Assembly (NCBI GenBank): GCA_913777465.1
Contig: CAJYRQ010000053.1
Location: 124,001-188,000, forward strand
Direction: 5' to 3'
Length of the DNA: 64,000 bases
From: an uncultured Chryseobacterium sp.
Lineage (GTDB): Bacteria; Bacteroidota; Bacteroidia; Flavobacteriales; Weeksellaceae
Position numbers and translations under genes: made by a program. The notes under the pieces are model-generated. The model made no database searches. It had not been told where the DNA came from and worked only from the letters and a program-made list of their open reading frames with translations. This document shows positions 25,423 to 34,418 of this stretch, piece by piece; positions within the stretch are counted from its first letter, which is position 1; each line of letters opens with the position of its first letter.

Positions 25423-26574
25423 TTAATTCAATGCTTTTTCCAAAACAACTGCCGCATTACATCCGCCGAATCCGGAAGCGGTTTTCAGAATATGCCTGAT
25501 ATCTGCAGTCTGATTTTCTTTAATGATATGCAAAGGTTGGGAAATACCCTGTTCCTCATAGTTTTTGGATGGGATCAATATACCTTTCAGGGCACTTTCC
25601 ATGGAAATGATGCTTTCCAGTAAACCTGCTGCGCCCAGGCTGTGGCCGTAATACGATTTGAGGCTGTTCAGGGGAATATCCTGCAATTCCATCCGGTTGA
25701 AAGCAATGGCTTCCATTTCGTCATTGTAAAGGGTCGCGGTTCCATGGGCAGAAATAAAGTCGATGTCTTCTGAAGAAACCTGAGCTTCGTTCATCGCATT
25801 TCGGATGCTGGCGAATAAACCGTCGCCCGTCCTGGATGGTCCGGAAATATGGTTGGCGTCATTAATGGCTGAGTCTCCGGTTATTTTAAAACTAAATTTT
25901 TCGTTCTTCTCCGGTTCTGAAGTGATGAAAACAGCAGCTGCTGCTTCACCCAGGTTAATGCCATCCCTGCTTTTGTCATAAGGTCTGCAGATTTCGGTTC
26001 CGATAGCCTGAAATGAATTGAATCCCGAAATCACAAACTCTGAAATTTCATCTCCGGCTACTACAAAGGCATCTTTGTATTTTCCTGTCCGGATCATATT
26101 TTTCGCCACGGCCATCGCCATCACTCCGGAAACGCAGGCGTTGGAAACCACAACAGGATTGGCTTTAAACCCGAAAAAACCGGCAATTTTCTGAGCGAGG
26201 TTTGAAAGGTAAGCTCCCTCCGGTAAAATTTTTTGATCCCTTAATAAACCGATGTTTCCTTTTGTTGTTGATAGGATGAAAGCTGTTTCCTCTGAAACCG
26301 GATGTTTTTCGACTAAAGGTTTGAGGCTCAGTAGAAACATTTTTTCAAGCCTGGTGAAATCCTGCCTTTCTTTCTGATCCTTGCTGAAATTTTTGTTGAA
26401 CTCTTCATTCAGCTTTTCTGTATCGATCATCGAAGCATAAAAAGCAGGCTGATTTTCAATAATCTGGTGTAAACGTACGCCGGATTTTCCTTCGAGAAGG
26501 GCATTCCAGTTGGAGGAAACATCAAAGCCCAGAGGGGTAATGCAATTATAGTCGGTGATGTAAACTGCTTTCAT
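25423..26574 (-). CDS. Beta-ketoacyl-ACP synthase II-type ketosynthase (third active KS)
   Basis: 383 residues. The active-site Cys147 lies in VVSNACVSGVMAM; the histidines are in SAHGTATLYND and SYYGHSLGAAG. A SGFGGCNAAVV motif ends the protein. It is more divergent than the other two KS proteins and could prime the pathway or load the aryl starter, as an additional KS does in aryl polyene loci; that is inferred. It overlaps the thioesterase gene upstream by 4 bp (ATGA). Confidence 0.9.
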   Translation of the reverse strand: MKAVYITDYNCITPLGFDVSSNWNALLEGKSGVRLHQIIENQPAFYASMIDTEKLNEEFNKNFSKDQKERQDFTRLEKMFLLSLKPLVEKHPVSEETAFILSTTKGNIGLLRDQKILPEGAYLSNLAQKIAGFFGFKANPVVVSNACVSGVMAMAVAKNMIRTGKYKDAFVVAGDEISEFVISGFNSFQAIGTEICRPYDKSRDGINLGEAAAAVFITSEPEKNEKFSFKITGDSAINDANHISGPSRTGDGLFASIRNAMNEAQVSSEDIDFISAHGTATLYNDEMEAIAFNRMELQDIPLNSLKSYYGHSLGAAGLLESIISMESALKGILIPSKNYEEQGISQPLHIIKENQTADIRHILKTASGFGGCNAAVVLEKALN

Positions 26575-27014
26575 GATAATCCCATTTTATCTTTCCACTC
26601 CTGAAAAAATTCGGGGTTATACAGGCATAAATTATTATCAGCATCTAAGAATACCTGAATGGTTTCGCCGGAACAAACCAATTGGTCTTTCTCGTTAAAA
26701 AGTTCGTACCGGTAAATTAGTTTGGCCGAAACCGAATTCACGAAAGTCGTAACGATCCTAAAGGTTTCACCGTATTTTAAAGGGAGAAAATGCTCACAGG
26801 TACTTTTTACAATGGGCGTAACAAATCCTGCCTGCTGAATGTCCAGATAGGTAAGGCCATGCTGTCTTCCGAAAGCTTCCCTTCCGTCTTCAAAATAAAC
26901 AATATAATGGCCGTGCCATACGATTCCCAGCGGATCAGTTTCGTTGAACCGTACCCGTACTTCTTCGGTACACGTTAATGAATGTTCTTTAGACTGCATT
27001 TTGTTTTCTTTCAT
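26571..27014 (-). CDS. Hot-dog (4-hydroxybenzoyl-CoA type) acyl thioesterase
   Basis: 147 residues from 27014 or 142 from an internal ATG at 26999; both overlap the permease end. The 4HBT motif RVRFNETDPLGIVWHGHYIVYFEDGR is present with the catalytic Asp (ETDPLG) and the HGHY/YFED block. It should release acyl chains from ACP or CoA. In this operon it may edit stalled chains or free a polyene acid for ester formation; no substrate is shown. Confidence 0.88.
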   Translation of the reverse strand: MKENKMQSKEHSLTCTEEVRVRFNETDPLGIVWHGHYIVYFEDGREAFGRQHGLTYLDIQQAGFVTPIVKSTCEHFLPLKYGETFRIVTTFVNSVSAKLIYRYELFNEKDQLVCSGETIQVFLDADNNLCLYNPEFFQEWKDKMGLS

Positions 27015-28257
27015 AAAATAATGAGATTCCTACCATGGCTACATAGAATAAAAATAAGAAAATGATTTCTTTGGCAATACCTGCGATCCCGCTGTTTCTC
27101 AGAATAATGTCGTAATAGGCATTCAGTCCCCAGTTCATCGGGGAAAATCTGGCAACGGTCTGCATAAAATCCGGCATCAGGAATACGGGAACCCAGATTC
27201 CTCCGATGGCCGCCAGAACTACGACGGAAGTGGCTCCGAACGGGGCCGACTGTTCCTGGGTATCGGCAACGGTTCCCAGTAAAACGCCGAATCCGATGGC
27301 GGCCAGGCCTGCAAAAATAGTCACGACAATCATCTGGAACATTTTTCCGGTAACATCAAACTGCGGTAGATCCATATACGGGAAAAGATAAATCCCGACG
27401 GCTACCATCAATAAAAACTGGATGACGCAGATGATGAGGTAAGTAAATGTTTTTCCTAAAATATGAATAAAATAAGGGGTCGGACTGATCCTGGCCCTCA
27501 CACTCGTACCCTGGCTTTTTTCCTTAACTAAATTAATCGATAATGGGACAACAATAAAGAATATTGCAAATAAAGCCCACGCCGGAACATTATGCTGAAC
27601 GGAATTCGGCAAAACATCCGTTTTCCCTTTTTTAGGCGTAATTTCTTTAAACCCGATGAGGCTCTTATTTTTGGAAAGGTCTTCCGTTGTGCCCAGCTGT
27701 TCCTGAAAGGCTTTGTAGATTTTTTTATTTTCAATTTCAAAAACCATCTTGTTGATGGAATTCATTACATTATTCTTAAATCCGATATTGGTCGCCGGAT
27801 CAAAATACAGATGAATTTCCTTCGATTCCGGGATTTTTTTCTTTACTTTGGCAGAATCCGTTTCTAGACCAAATGAGCTGACGATCGCCTGTACCTTGGA
27901 ATCGATATTGGAATTGATGTCTGTCGTTAAATTTTTGGGAATCACGATGGCCATCTGGTAATCTCCTGAAAAAACCGCTTTCTGAGCCGCATTTTCATTA
28001 AAATTGGTCAGCAGCTCAAAGCTTTTGCTGCGCTCAAGTTCCTGTTTGATGCTTTTTGAAACCTCAGACTGGTCGTTGTCTACGAAAACAATAGGAATTT
28101 TAGAGCCTTCCAGGTTTTTAAATGTAGAATCCTGGATCAGGGTAATCGTTATGATCAGCAGCAAAGGCATCACAAAAATAATGACTATTCCTCCGATGTC
28201 TCTTTTCAGCAGAAGAATTTCTTTAATGAAGCTTCGCCACAATTTATACAACAACAT
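26989..28257 (-). CDS. ABC-2 type transporter permease
   Basis: 422 residues with the DrrB/YhgE-like layout: one N-terminal membrane helix (about 20-42), a periplasmic domain of about 170 residues, then five to six C-terminal helices (about 225-415) with PTPYFIHILGKTFTYLIICVI. It starts inside the ATPase gene (14-bp overlap), so the two form one transporter. It is likely an exporter of the pigment or a precursor across the inner membrane, together with the MMPL protein. Confidence 0.88.
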   Translation of the reverse strand: MLLYKLWRSFIKEILLLKRDIGGIVIIFVMPLLLIITITLIQDSTFKNLEGSKIPIVFVDNDQSEVSKSIKQELERSKSFELLTNFNENAAQKAVFSGDYQMAIVIPKNLTTDINSNIDSKVQAIVSSFGLETDSAKVKKKIPESKEIHLYFDPATNIGFKNNVMNSINKMVFEIENKKIYKAFQEQLGTTEDLSKNKSLIGFKEITPKKGKTDVLPNSVQHNVPAWALFAIFFIVVPLSINLVKEKSQGTSVRARISPTPYFIHILGKTFTYLIICVIQFLLMVAVGIYLFPYMDLPQFDVTGKMFQMIVVTIFAGLAAIGFGVLLGTVADTQEQSAPFGATSVVVLAAIGGIWVPVFLMPDFMQTVARFSPMNWGLNAYYDIILRNSGIAGIAKEIIFLFLFYVAMVGISLFYERKQNAV

Positions 28258-28999
28258 CTCTTAATTCTTTTCCGGTTAATGAAATAAAAACATCCTCTAA
28301 ATTTTCCGCATGTCCAATTTTGCTAATCAGTTCCTCAGGGGTTCCTGATGCGTGAATCTTCCCGTGATCGATGATGGCGATCCGGGTACAGAATTCCTCT
28401 GCTTCGGAAAGGTGATGGGAAGTATAAATGATGCAGGTGCCTTTTTGATTTAAGTCCAGAAGATAATCGATAATCGCTTTTTTAGACTGGACATCAACGC
28501 CGACAGTGGGCTCATCCAGAAACAGGACCTTCGGATTATGCAGGGTTCCGGCAATCAGGTTGCATCTCCGCTTCATTCCTCCTGAAAACTGTTCCACCTT
28601 TTTATCTGCGAATTTCGACAGCCCCATGATTTCCAGGGACTCTTCAATGGACGTTTTTAATCTTTTATGGCTCAAACCGTACAGGCTCCCGAAGAACATC
28701 AGGTTTTCCCTGGCCGTTAAAGTAGGGTACAGCGCATATTCCTGCGGAACGATTCCCATAATTTGCCTGAGCTTGAAGCCATTCTTCTGATGAGACAGCC
28801 CGTCTATGGTAAACTGTCCAGAAGTTGGTTTTATCAATCCCGAAAGCATGGAAATCAGTGTGGTTTTCCCGGCGCCGTTAGGTCCCAGAATTCCGTAGAT
28901 TTCATTTTTATCGATGGTTAAAGAAATGTCGTTAACGGAAAAATCTTCCGCATTTTTGTATTTTTTATACAGATTCTTTATTTCTATAAAATGCTCCAC
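28244..28999 (-). CDS. ABC transporter ATPase
   Basis: 251 residues with Walker A GPNGAGKTT, Q-loop VPQEYALYP, signature FSGGMKRR, Walker B VLFLDEPTVGVD and the H-loop TSHHLSEAEEF. It pairs with the permease gene it overlaps. This is the DrrA/CcmA-like exporter subfamily. It lies 1 bp downstream of the BtrH-like gene in one operon. Confidence 0.93.
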   Translation of the reverse strand: MEHFIEIKNLYKKYKNAEDFSVNDISLTIDKNEIYGILGPNGAGKTTLISMLSGLIKPTSGQFTIDGLSHQKNGFKLRQIMGIVPQEYALYPTLTARENLMFFGSLYGLSHKRLKTSIEESLEIMGLSKFADKKVEQFSGGMKRRCNLIAGTLHNPKVLFLDEPTVGVDVQSKKAIIDYLLDLNQKGTCIIYTSHHLSEAEEFCTRIAIIDHGKIHASGTPEELISKIGHAENLEDVFISLTGKELRDVVV

Positions 29000-29000
29000 G

Positions 29001-29996
29001 TCAGATTGCTTTTTTCAGTTTTTTGTAAAAAGCTTCCTCCAGGTCGGCAATATGAAGCATGTTTTTGGAAAGCTGGTTGTAGATGTCGCTTTTGGAGTTC
29101 CGGTTTTTATACACGCGGGCGATATCTACAGCAAAATCCCTCCAAAGATCACCGATCATGGTAATTTCCCTGGACAGTTCATTCAGCTTATCGTTTTTGA
29201 GAATAACAGCTGCTTCCTGCAGGAATGCCCCGTAAATGAATCTGAACCCACCGCCGCCGGTGCCGATTTCTTCCTGCATCCGGATCAGCTGTCCCAAATA
29301 ATGATTGGTGGTCTTCGTCCCTTTTTTTGCCGCCCACTTCGGGATGCTTTTTGCCACCCATCTCATGGCTTTTACCCCAATGATCGGCACGGGAGCCAAC
29401 ATATTTTTACAGGTGTCTTTAATTCCTTTTTTTATGGCTTCTTCCAGGTTGACATGTTCCGGGATATAGGTAGGGTAATACATATGGCCTTTCGGAGGAA
29501 GGGCACCTTTGGCATATCTTACCTTTTCCAGTTCCGCTTCAGTAAGGGTAGTGGTGTAATCCATCACCGGATCGCTGATCAGGAACTTCCCGTCTTCTTT
29601 GCCGTATACCACCAGGTTGTGGGCATTGAAATGGAATTTATATTCTTCAGGAAAATACGTCAGGTTGAAGACCCCTACCTGCAATCCTGTCGGGATATTA
29701 TTTTCCAGGTTTCTTTCAAGTGCTTTTTGGGCTTCGTCCGGATTGGAAAACTTCAGCCTTTTAATTTTAATTCCCAGCCTTTTGGCGGCTTTGCTGAAAA
29801 TAGCGCCGGGCATCGGCCGGTAGCTGAATCCGGGTGCGAAATTTACTTTTAAAAAGGGGAGATACACAAAGAACAATCCGGAACCGATTCCGAAGATCAT
29901 GGGTTCGCTGAGCTTCAACCCTTTGTTTAATAATAAATTGGAGGCAACACCATTTTCGCAATGCGCAGTCTGGTGATGTTCGAAATTAAGTTTCAT
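29001..29996 (-). CDS. BtrH N-terminal domain protein, putative acyl-ACP transferase
   Basis: 331 residues. The N-terminus has HQTAHCENGVASNLL with a putative nucleophile Cys13, and a histidine/aspartate pair occurs in FNAHNLVVYGKEDGKFLISDP, the layout of papain-like BtrH acyltransferases. BtrH moves an acyl chain from ACP to an amine in butirosin synthesis. Here it is a candidate for moving the aryl polyene from ACP to the dialkylresorcinol hydroxyl, making the flexirubin ester. The C-terminal helical half (about 170-331) has no recognised role. Confidence 0.8.
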   Translation of the reverse strand: MKLNFEHHQTAHCENGVASNLLLNKGLKLSEPMIFGIGSGLFFVYLPFLKVNFAPGFSYRPMPGAIFSKAAKRLGIKIKRLKFSNPDEAQKALERNLENNIPTGLQVGVFNLTYFPEEYKFHFNAHNLVVYGKEDGKFLISDPVMDYTTTLTEAELEKVRYAKGALPPKGHMYYPTYIPEHVNLEEAIKKGIKDTCKNMLAPVPIIGVKAMRWVAKSIPKWAAKKGTKTTNHYLGQLIRMQEEIGTGGGGFRFIYGAFLQEAAVILKNDKLNELSREITMIGDLWRDFAVDIARVYKNRNSKSDIYNQLSKNMLHIADLEEAFYKKLKKAI

Positions 29997-30033
29997 TCTT
30001 AGCTTGGTTTTACGGAACCCGGAAAGTTCCTTT

Positions 30034-30438
30034 TTATTTTCCGTTGAAATCTTTCAGTTCATCCACTGAAATCCCGAAAGCATCGGCATATTTTTTCAGT
30101 ACGGAGTCGCTTAGTGTTTTAAATATTCTGGGTTTGGCATGTCTTTTTACGCGCCACTGCCACATGCCTACGTAGGCGGCCAGCACCTGAAGATCCATTT
30201 TATTCAGTTCCATAAAATAGACAATCGGGCTTGCAGTATTGTTGGCTACATTTTGCCGGGCTTCTTCAATCCTTTCGTTAATTAAAGCTAAAGATTCGTC
30301 CAGCGCAGCTTTTTTGGCTTCCCAGCCAATACTGTTGGCTGTCGTGTAATTGTTATTTTCATCCGTTACATACAGGACCTCGGTCATGTTCGCGGATTTT
30401 AAATTGCTTTCATCCTGTGGAAGATCTTGCTTTTTCAC
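30034..30438 (-). CDS. Conserved small cytosolic protein of the flexirubin locus
   Basis: 134 residues, helical, without signal peptide or membrane segment. Features are the central helix-rich segment VYFMELNKMDLQVLAAYVGM followed by a basic patch WRVKRHAKPRIF and a C-terminal helix-turn-helix-like segment LKKYADAFGISVDELKDF. The last part resembles an HTH-XRE recognition region, but the whole is too short to be sure. It is upstream of the BtrH-like gene and is probably first in that sub-operon. Function unknown. Confidence 0.72.
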   Translation of the reverse strand: MKKQDLPQDESNLKSANMTEVLYVTDENNNYTTANSIGWEAKKAALDESLALINERIEEARQNVANNTASPIVYFMELNKMDLQVLAAYVGMWQWRVKRHAKPRIFKTLSDSVLKKYADAFGISVDELKDFNGK

Positions 30439-30540
30439 TCAAAAATTGCGTTAGATTGTGGTTTAAATGAATTCGCTAAGATAATAAAAATGCAGAACAT
30501 AGTACCATCCCGATTTCAGGATTGCAGGAATTGAATGCAT

Positions 30541-30568
30541 AAAAAAGTGAGACTTTAGGGTCTCACTT
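30541..30568 (-). terminator. Rho-independent terminator after the membrane-protein gene
   Basis: A 9-bp perfect stem (30545-30553 with 30560-30568), a 6-nt loop and a T run on the minus strand, 6 bp past the stop at 30574. Confidence 0.88.
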
Positions 30569-30573
30569 GTGAG

Positions 30574-31308
30574 TTATCGTTTTACCGGGTGAACAGGCCT
30601 GCCGGCGCAGGCGCAGTAAGCAGAATACATAACGACTGCAAAAAACGGTGCCGTTGCGACAAATCCGATCCCGCAGAGGATGATCCCGATCCAGGAAAGG
30701 AGCATGCCTGTAAATCCCGTGGCCAGTAAGGTCCCGTAATTTTCTTTTCCCAGGTGTACCGATCTTTTCAGTGCTTCCATAGCCGATGCGTTTTCAAAAA
30801 TAAGGACAGGATAGCCCAGCATCAGGAAAGGATAGACAAAGAAGAACGGAATGACGCAGAAAAACAGAGCCAGCCCGGAAATGATTCCGGAGATAAGGGT
30901 GAAAATAACAATGTTGATAAAATTCTGCCGGTATCCGATAAAGAGATCGGAAAACTGAACCGGTTCCCTTCTCCTGTACTTATCGACAATATAAAGCAGC
31001 CCTGCGTATAACGGTGACGCCAGCAGCCCGAAAAGTCCTGATAAAGACAGGTACATTGAAAATCCGGGAATGGCGAAATAATTGAAACTGTAATAGTCTG
31101 TACCGTTATTCTTCATTTCATCCACCATTTCTACAGAATCGAAACCGATCAGTCTCTGGATGAGGTAAGATCCGGCTATATAAATAAGCATGGCAATAAT
31201 ACCATATAAAGCCACGCCTTTATACAAGGCAAGCGAATGGTTGATAATAGAAGAGGTTTTCTTTTCGGGGACAAAATCAGGTTTGTCAAAATCGGTGATC
31301 TGAGCCAT
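30574..31308 (-). CDS. Integral membrane protein of unknown function
   Basis: 244 residues with about five to six predicted helices (about 32-53, 85-110, 130-160, 160-178, 190-225). The layout and the segment SDLFIGYRQNFINIVIFTLI resemble glycerophosphodiesterase-type membrane-anchor or DUF975-like proteins. A terminator follows immediately and another precedes it, so it is its own transcription unit inside the flexirubin arm. Any link to the pigment is uncertain. Confidence 0.78.
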   Translation of the reverse strand: MAQITDFDKPDFVPEKKTSSIINHSLALYKGVALYGIIAMLIYIAGSYLIQRLIGFDSVEMVDEMKNNGTDYYSFNYFAIPGFSMYLSLSGLFGLLASPLYAGLLYIVDKYRRREPVQFSDLFIGYRQNFINIVIFTLISGIISGLALFFCVIPFFFVYPFLMLGYPVLIFENASAMEALKRSVHLGKENYGTLLATGFTGMLLSWIGIILCGIGFVATAPFFAVVMYSAYCACAGRPVHPVKR

Positions 31309-31397
31309 ATAGATTATTTTTTGGTTGTGTTTCCTGGGTACATCAAATAAAGTGCTGTCCTTCCCTCATGTGGTATCGGTGAGGTAACCAAAGTCCA

Positions 31398-31424
31398 TAA
31401 AAAAACCGCTTTATAAAAAGCGGC
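31398..31424 (-). terminator. Rho-independent terminator ending the DarA/DarB operon
   Basis: The minus strand has a 7-bp stem CCGCTTT/AAAGCGG (31417-31423 with 31406-31412), a 4-nt loop and a 7-nt T run, about 20 bp past the stop at 31443. Confidence 0.88.
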
Positions 31425-31442
31425 TATAGATATCTTAATTTT

Positions 31443-31886
31443 TTAGGATGTTACTTCCTGGATAAAAAGGTTAATTTCCGAGCGGATCAGCAGTTCATCT
31501 TCCAGAAAGGTTTCACAATAAATCTGGCAGATGTTTTCAAACTGTGAAATCAGCGAGGCTTTGGAAATAATGGTATTTCCCGCTTTCGGCAGGGAGAAGA
31601 TTTCTATTTTTTTGATGTTGGTGATAAAACCGATGACTTTGGTATCGGTCTCAGGATTTTCAAAGAAACTCTGTCCTAAAATCGAAGAACAGGTCTGCGC
31701 CGAATTTTCAATCAGTCCGGCTTCCACCAATACACCTTGATTCACAAAAATATTGTCTTCTTTTATTTCAAAGGAAGTAATTACCTTTTCTTTGGTAAGT
31801 TCCAGGATATAATCCGTCATCAGCATCGGCTCGCGGTGCGGTAGAAAATTGTGGATGTTGATGATATTTTCTTCCTTTGTTTCCAT
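31443..31886 (-). CDS. ApeP-like hot-dog dehydratase subunit
   Basis: 147 residues of hot-dog fold. The segment NFLPHREPMLMTDYI at residues 13-27 matches the start of FabZ/ApeP-type dehydratases, and VEAGLIENSAQTCSSILG carries the acidic residue followed by SAQ. The HFPGxP histidine motif of classical FabZ is absent. It lies 4 bp after a second hot-dog gene (31891); the two could pair, or pair with the dehydratase at 17639, to complete the active site. Role in polyene dehydration is inferred. Confidence 0.78.
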   Translation of the reverse strand: METKEENIINIHNFLPHREPMLMTDYILELTKEKVITSFEIKEDNIFVNQGVLVEAGLIENSAQTCSSILGQSFFENPETDTKVIGFITNIKKIEIFSLPKAGNTIISKASLISQFENICQIYCETFLEDELLIRSEINLFIQEVTS

Positions 31887-31890
31887 AGTC

Positions 31891-32322
31891 TTACATAATA
31901 ACAGTTTTCATTTGAGATCTGGCGATCACCTCATTGTTAAGCATGGTCACCACATCTACCAGGGTTACACCCATCATTTCATTAATAATGGATACTTCGG
32001 ATTTCAGCCGGTCGCCGGTTTTCGGCAATGCCATGGCTTCAAACGTTTTAATGGCTCCGATGTACCCTGTGGGAGCTTCCTTGCCAAGCAGGTAAAATTT
32101 ATAGCCGGTATGCAGGGCAACACTTTGTGCCTGATGCTCTACCAGGCCTGAAGCCTGAAAAATTCCGTCCACAATAAAAAGGTTTTCTTCCCGGATTTCA
32201 AAACCTGAAACCAGATGGGATTCGGAATATTCGGCAATGCTGCTTACCATAACAAAAGGAAAGCGCTGCGGGATTAAGCTTTCAACGAATTGCGGATCGG
32301 AGGCGGGCAGTCTGTTTTCCAT
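31891..32322 (-). CDS. Second ApeP-like hot-dog protein
   Basis: 143 residues from the ATG at 32322, which overlaps the DarB stop (TGATG); an upstream TTG alternative at 32328 is less likely. It has IPQRFPFVMVSSI near the start and GLVEHQAQSVAL, where the Glu-x-x-Ala-Gln helix of dehydratases occurs. Like its neighbour it lacks HFPGxP. The tandem arrangement suggests a heterodimer. It may dehydrate intermediates of either the polyene or the fatty precursors of the dialkylresorcinol. Confidence 0.78.
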   Translation of the reverse strand: MENRLPASDPQFVESLIPQRFPFVMVSSIAEYSESHLVSGFEIREENLFIVDGIFQASGLVEHQAQSVALHTGYKFYLLGKEAPTGYIGAIKTFEAMALPKTGDRLKSEVSIINEMMGVTLVDVVTMLNNEVIARSQMKTVIM

Positions 32323-33461
32323 CAGCAAACCGTTAACAGCGCACAGGAATAAGAGAATCTTCCGCTTTCAGGGACACAAAGCAATACTTTTTCCCCTTTT
32401 TTCAATCTTCCGGAGTTCATCAGCTGTTCCAGGGCGATAAAAATAGATCCTGCCCCGATATTACCGACTTCGGAAAGGTTATAGAACCATTTTTCCCAAG
32501 GGAAATCCAGGCCGACATTAGCAAATTCCTCTTTCAAACCTTCTTTGAAATACCCTGAAGAGATATGGGCCAACACATGATCTACCGTATCCGGATCCAG
32601 GTTGTGCTTGTCGAAAGAGGCTCTCAGGCTTTCCGCTCCTTTTACGAGAATGTATTTATCTAAAATTTTAGTATCCTGCTTCAAAGCGAAGATCGATTGC
32701 TTCAGCCATTCGTCGGAAGGGTAATCGGCCCAGGATTTCAGGCTTCCGTCTTCCTGCTTTTCAGTTCCGGCATACATGCAGGCTTCAATTTCGTGGGCAT
32801 AAGAATAGAAATCAATAAATTCTACTTTTAAAGATACCTCATCTTCCCTAGGCTGTCCTTCCAGCAGGAAAGCACCGGCGCCGTCGGAAAGCATCCATCT
32901 TAAGAATTCCCTTTTGAAGGCAATAATCGGTCTTTCTTCCAGTAAAGCTAAATTTTCCGCTTCATGGTTGAATTTATCTGCCGTCATCCATGCCGACATT
33001 CTTTCAGAACCTACACAAACCGCGTTTTTGTGAACGCCTGCCTTTACGGAAAGAAAACCGTAGTTCAGGGCATTCATCCCGGAGTTGCAGAGGCCGGATG
33101 CCGTATTGACAGCTATCGATTTATTAACGTCCAGTTCTCCATGGATCATCGAAGCGTGGGAAGGCTGGATCTGATCCGGGGAAGAAGTCCCTACCGAAAG
33201 CAGCTCCATATCCTCTTTTCTGAATTTATCATCAAAAAGGCCCTTTACCGCATTCGCTGCAATCTGGGCATTGGTATGGGTGGGATTTCCTTCTTTGTCC
33301 AAAGCATAATATCTGGTCGTGATTTTATTATTTCTCAGGATAATTGCTTTAGCTTTGGAAGGAGCGCCGTTTATATAACCAAGATACGTTTCCATTTCAT
33401 CATTAGAAACCGGTTCATTGGGTAGATAGGTAAATGCTTTTGTTATAAATACGTCGTTCAT
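32322..33461 (-). CDS. darB: DarB: 3-oxoacyl-ACP synthase III-like ketosynthase of dialkylresorcinol synthesis
   Basis: 379 residues of KAS III type. The Cys125 nucleophile is in SGLCNSGMNAL; His is in VLAHISSGYFKEG and Asn in VGNIGAGSIFIAL. DarB enzymes condense two fatty-acyl-type precursors (a beta-ketoacyl thioester and an unsaturated one) and cyclise them to a cyclohexanedione, later aromatised by DarA. The identification rests on this sequence pattern and on the darA neighbour 1 bp upstream. It makes the alkylresorcinol half of flexirubin in the cytosol. Confidence 0.92.
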   Translation of the reverse strand: MNDVFITKAFTYLPNEPVSNDEMETYLGYINGAPSKAKAIILRNNKITTRYYALDKEGNPTHTNAQIAANAVKGLFDDKFRKEDMELLSVGTSSPDQIQPSHASMIHGELDVNKSIAVNTASGLCNSGMNALNYGFLSVKAGVHKNAVCVGSERMSAWMTADKFNHEAENLALLEERPIIAFKREFLRWMLSDGAGAFLLEGQPREDEVSLKVEFIDFYSYAHEIEACMYAGTEKQEDGSLKSWADYPSDEWLKQSIFALKQDTKILDKYILVKGAESLRASFDKHNLDPDTVDHVLAHISSGYFKEGLKEEFANVGLDFPWEKWFYNLSEVGNIGAGSIFIALEQLMNSGRLKKGEKVLLCVPESGRFSYSCALLTVC

Positions 33462-33462
33462 T

Positions 33463-34377
33463 CTATTTTAAATTAATTCCTTGTAAATATTCTCTTTGTT
33501 TTTTTCTTTTAAACCAAAAAATAGGGGTCGTTAGCAAGTGTAAAACCAGTACAACAGGAGAGATAATCCATATTGCGGCCATCAAATATACCTTAAAGAA
33601 TTTAATGAGCAATGGGCGTTTCTCCTTTTTCCTGATGATGAGGTTGGACCATACTGTGAAAATTTTGTTTCCCACTTTTTCCACCCGTACCAGGAATGCG
33701 CGGATTTCCACGGCTCCGTTTTTCACCAGATCGGGCTGCAGGGTTTCCAGGGTGTTTTCCGAAAAATGCTTTTCGATGATGTGTCCATATTTTCCGGCGC
33801 CTGCAATTTCCTGATCCGAAACACCGGCTGCCGGAAGCATCCCCGATTTTTCTTTTTTCCCGGTCGTCATCCACCGGAGAATCGTAAGGACACTTGTGTA
33901 ATTGTCGTGGCGGTCTACCAGGGCAATATTTCCTACCAGATCGGCGTTCAGGTTCTTTAAATAAACTTTCAGCTTTTCCTGGGAAAGCATCCACATATTT
34001 CTCGTTCCTGAAATCGTTACTACCGGAGTATTCTTTAAGATGCCCTCTGCATAGCCGCTTTTGAGGAATGAAATCACCGGGATGGATGGCGTTAGATACC
34101 ACACCTGATACCCGAAAAGAATAAGATCGAATTTTTTATTCAGCACTTCTTCCGGCGGGGGAAGGATCTCGCTGGGGGTCTGAAGGTAAGATTCCGGAAA
34201 CGTATTGAAGAATACCTCACTGCTCCATGGGAAAGGGAAGTCCTTTTTCAGTTGTATATTGTAATACGTTACTTCATATTCTTCACTTTTATCTTCAAAC
34301 GGGCGGCCGATATTCTTTACGATATCTTCCAGCTGTCCCGACTGAGTATAATAGATGACGAGTATATTTTTTTTCAT
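33463..34377 (-). CDS. darA: DarA: flavodoxin-fold enzyme of dialkylresorcinol synthesis
   Basis: 304 residues. The N-terminal flavodoxin-like domain (about 1-190) has the FMN-binding start VIYYTQSGQLEDI and FDLILFGYQVWYLTPS. A C-terminal membrane segment (YLMAAIWIISPVVLVLHLLT, about 267-286) anchors it. DarA is the second dar enzyme and aromatises the DarB product to the 2,5-dialkylresorcinol. It is upstream of darB in the same operon, which supports the call. Confidence 0.9.
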   Translation of the reverse strand: MKKNILVIYYTQSGQLEDIVKNIGRPFEDKSEEYEVTYYNIQLKKDFPFPWSSEVFFNTFPESYLQTPSEILPPPEEVLNKKFDLILFGYQVWYLTPSIPVISFLKSGYAEGILKNTPVVTISGTRNMWMLSQEKLKVYLKNLNADLVGNIALVDRHDNYTSVLTILRWMTTGKKEKSGMLPAAGVSDQEIAGAGKYGHIIEKHFSENTLETLQPDLVKNGAVEIRAFLVRVEKVGNKIFTVWSNLIIRKKEKRPLLIKFFKVYLMAAIWIISPVVLVLHLLTTPIFWFKRKKQREYLQGINLK

Positions 34378-34418
34378 GCTTCTTTTATCAGGTTACAAAA
34401 ATATGGTTTTCAGATGTA

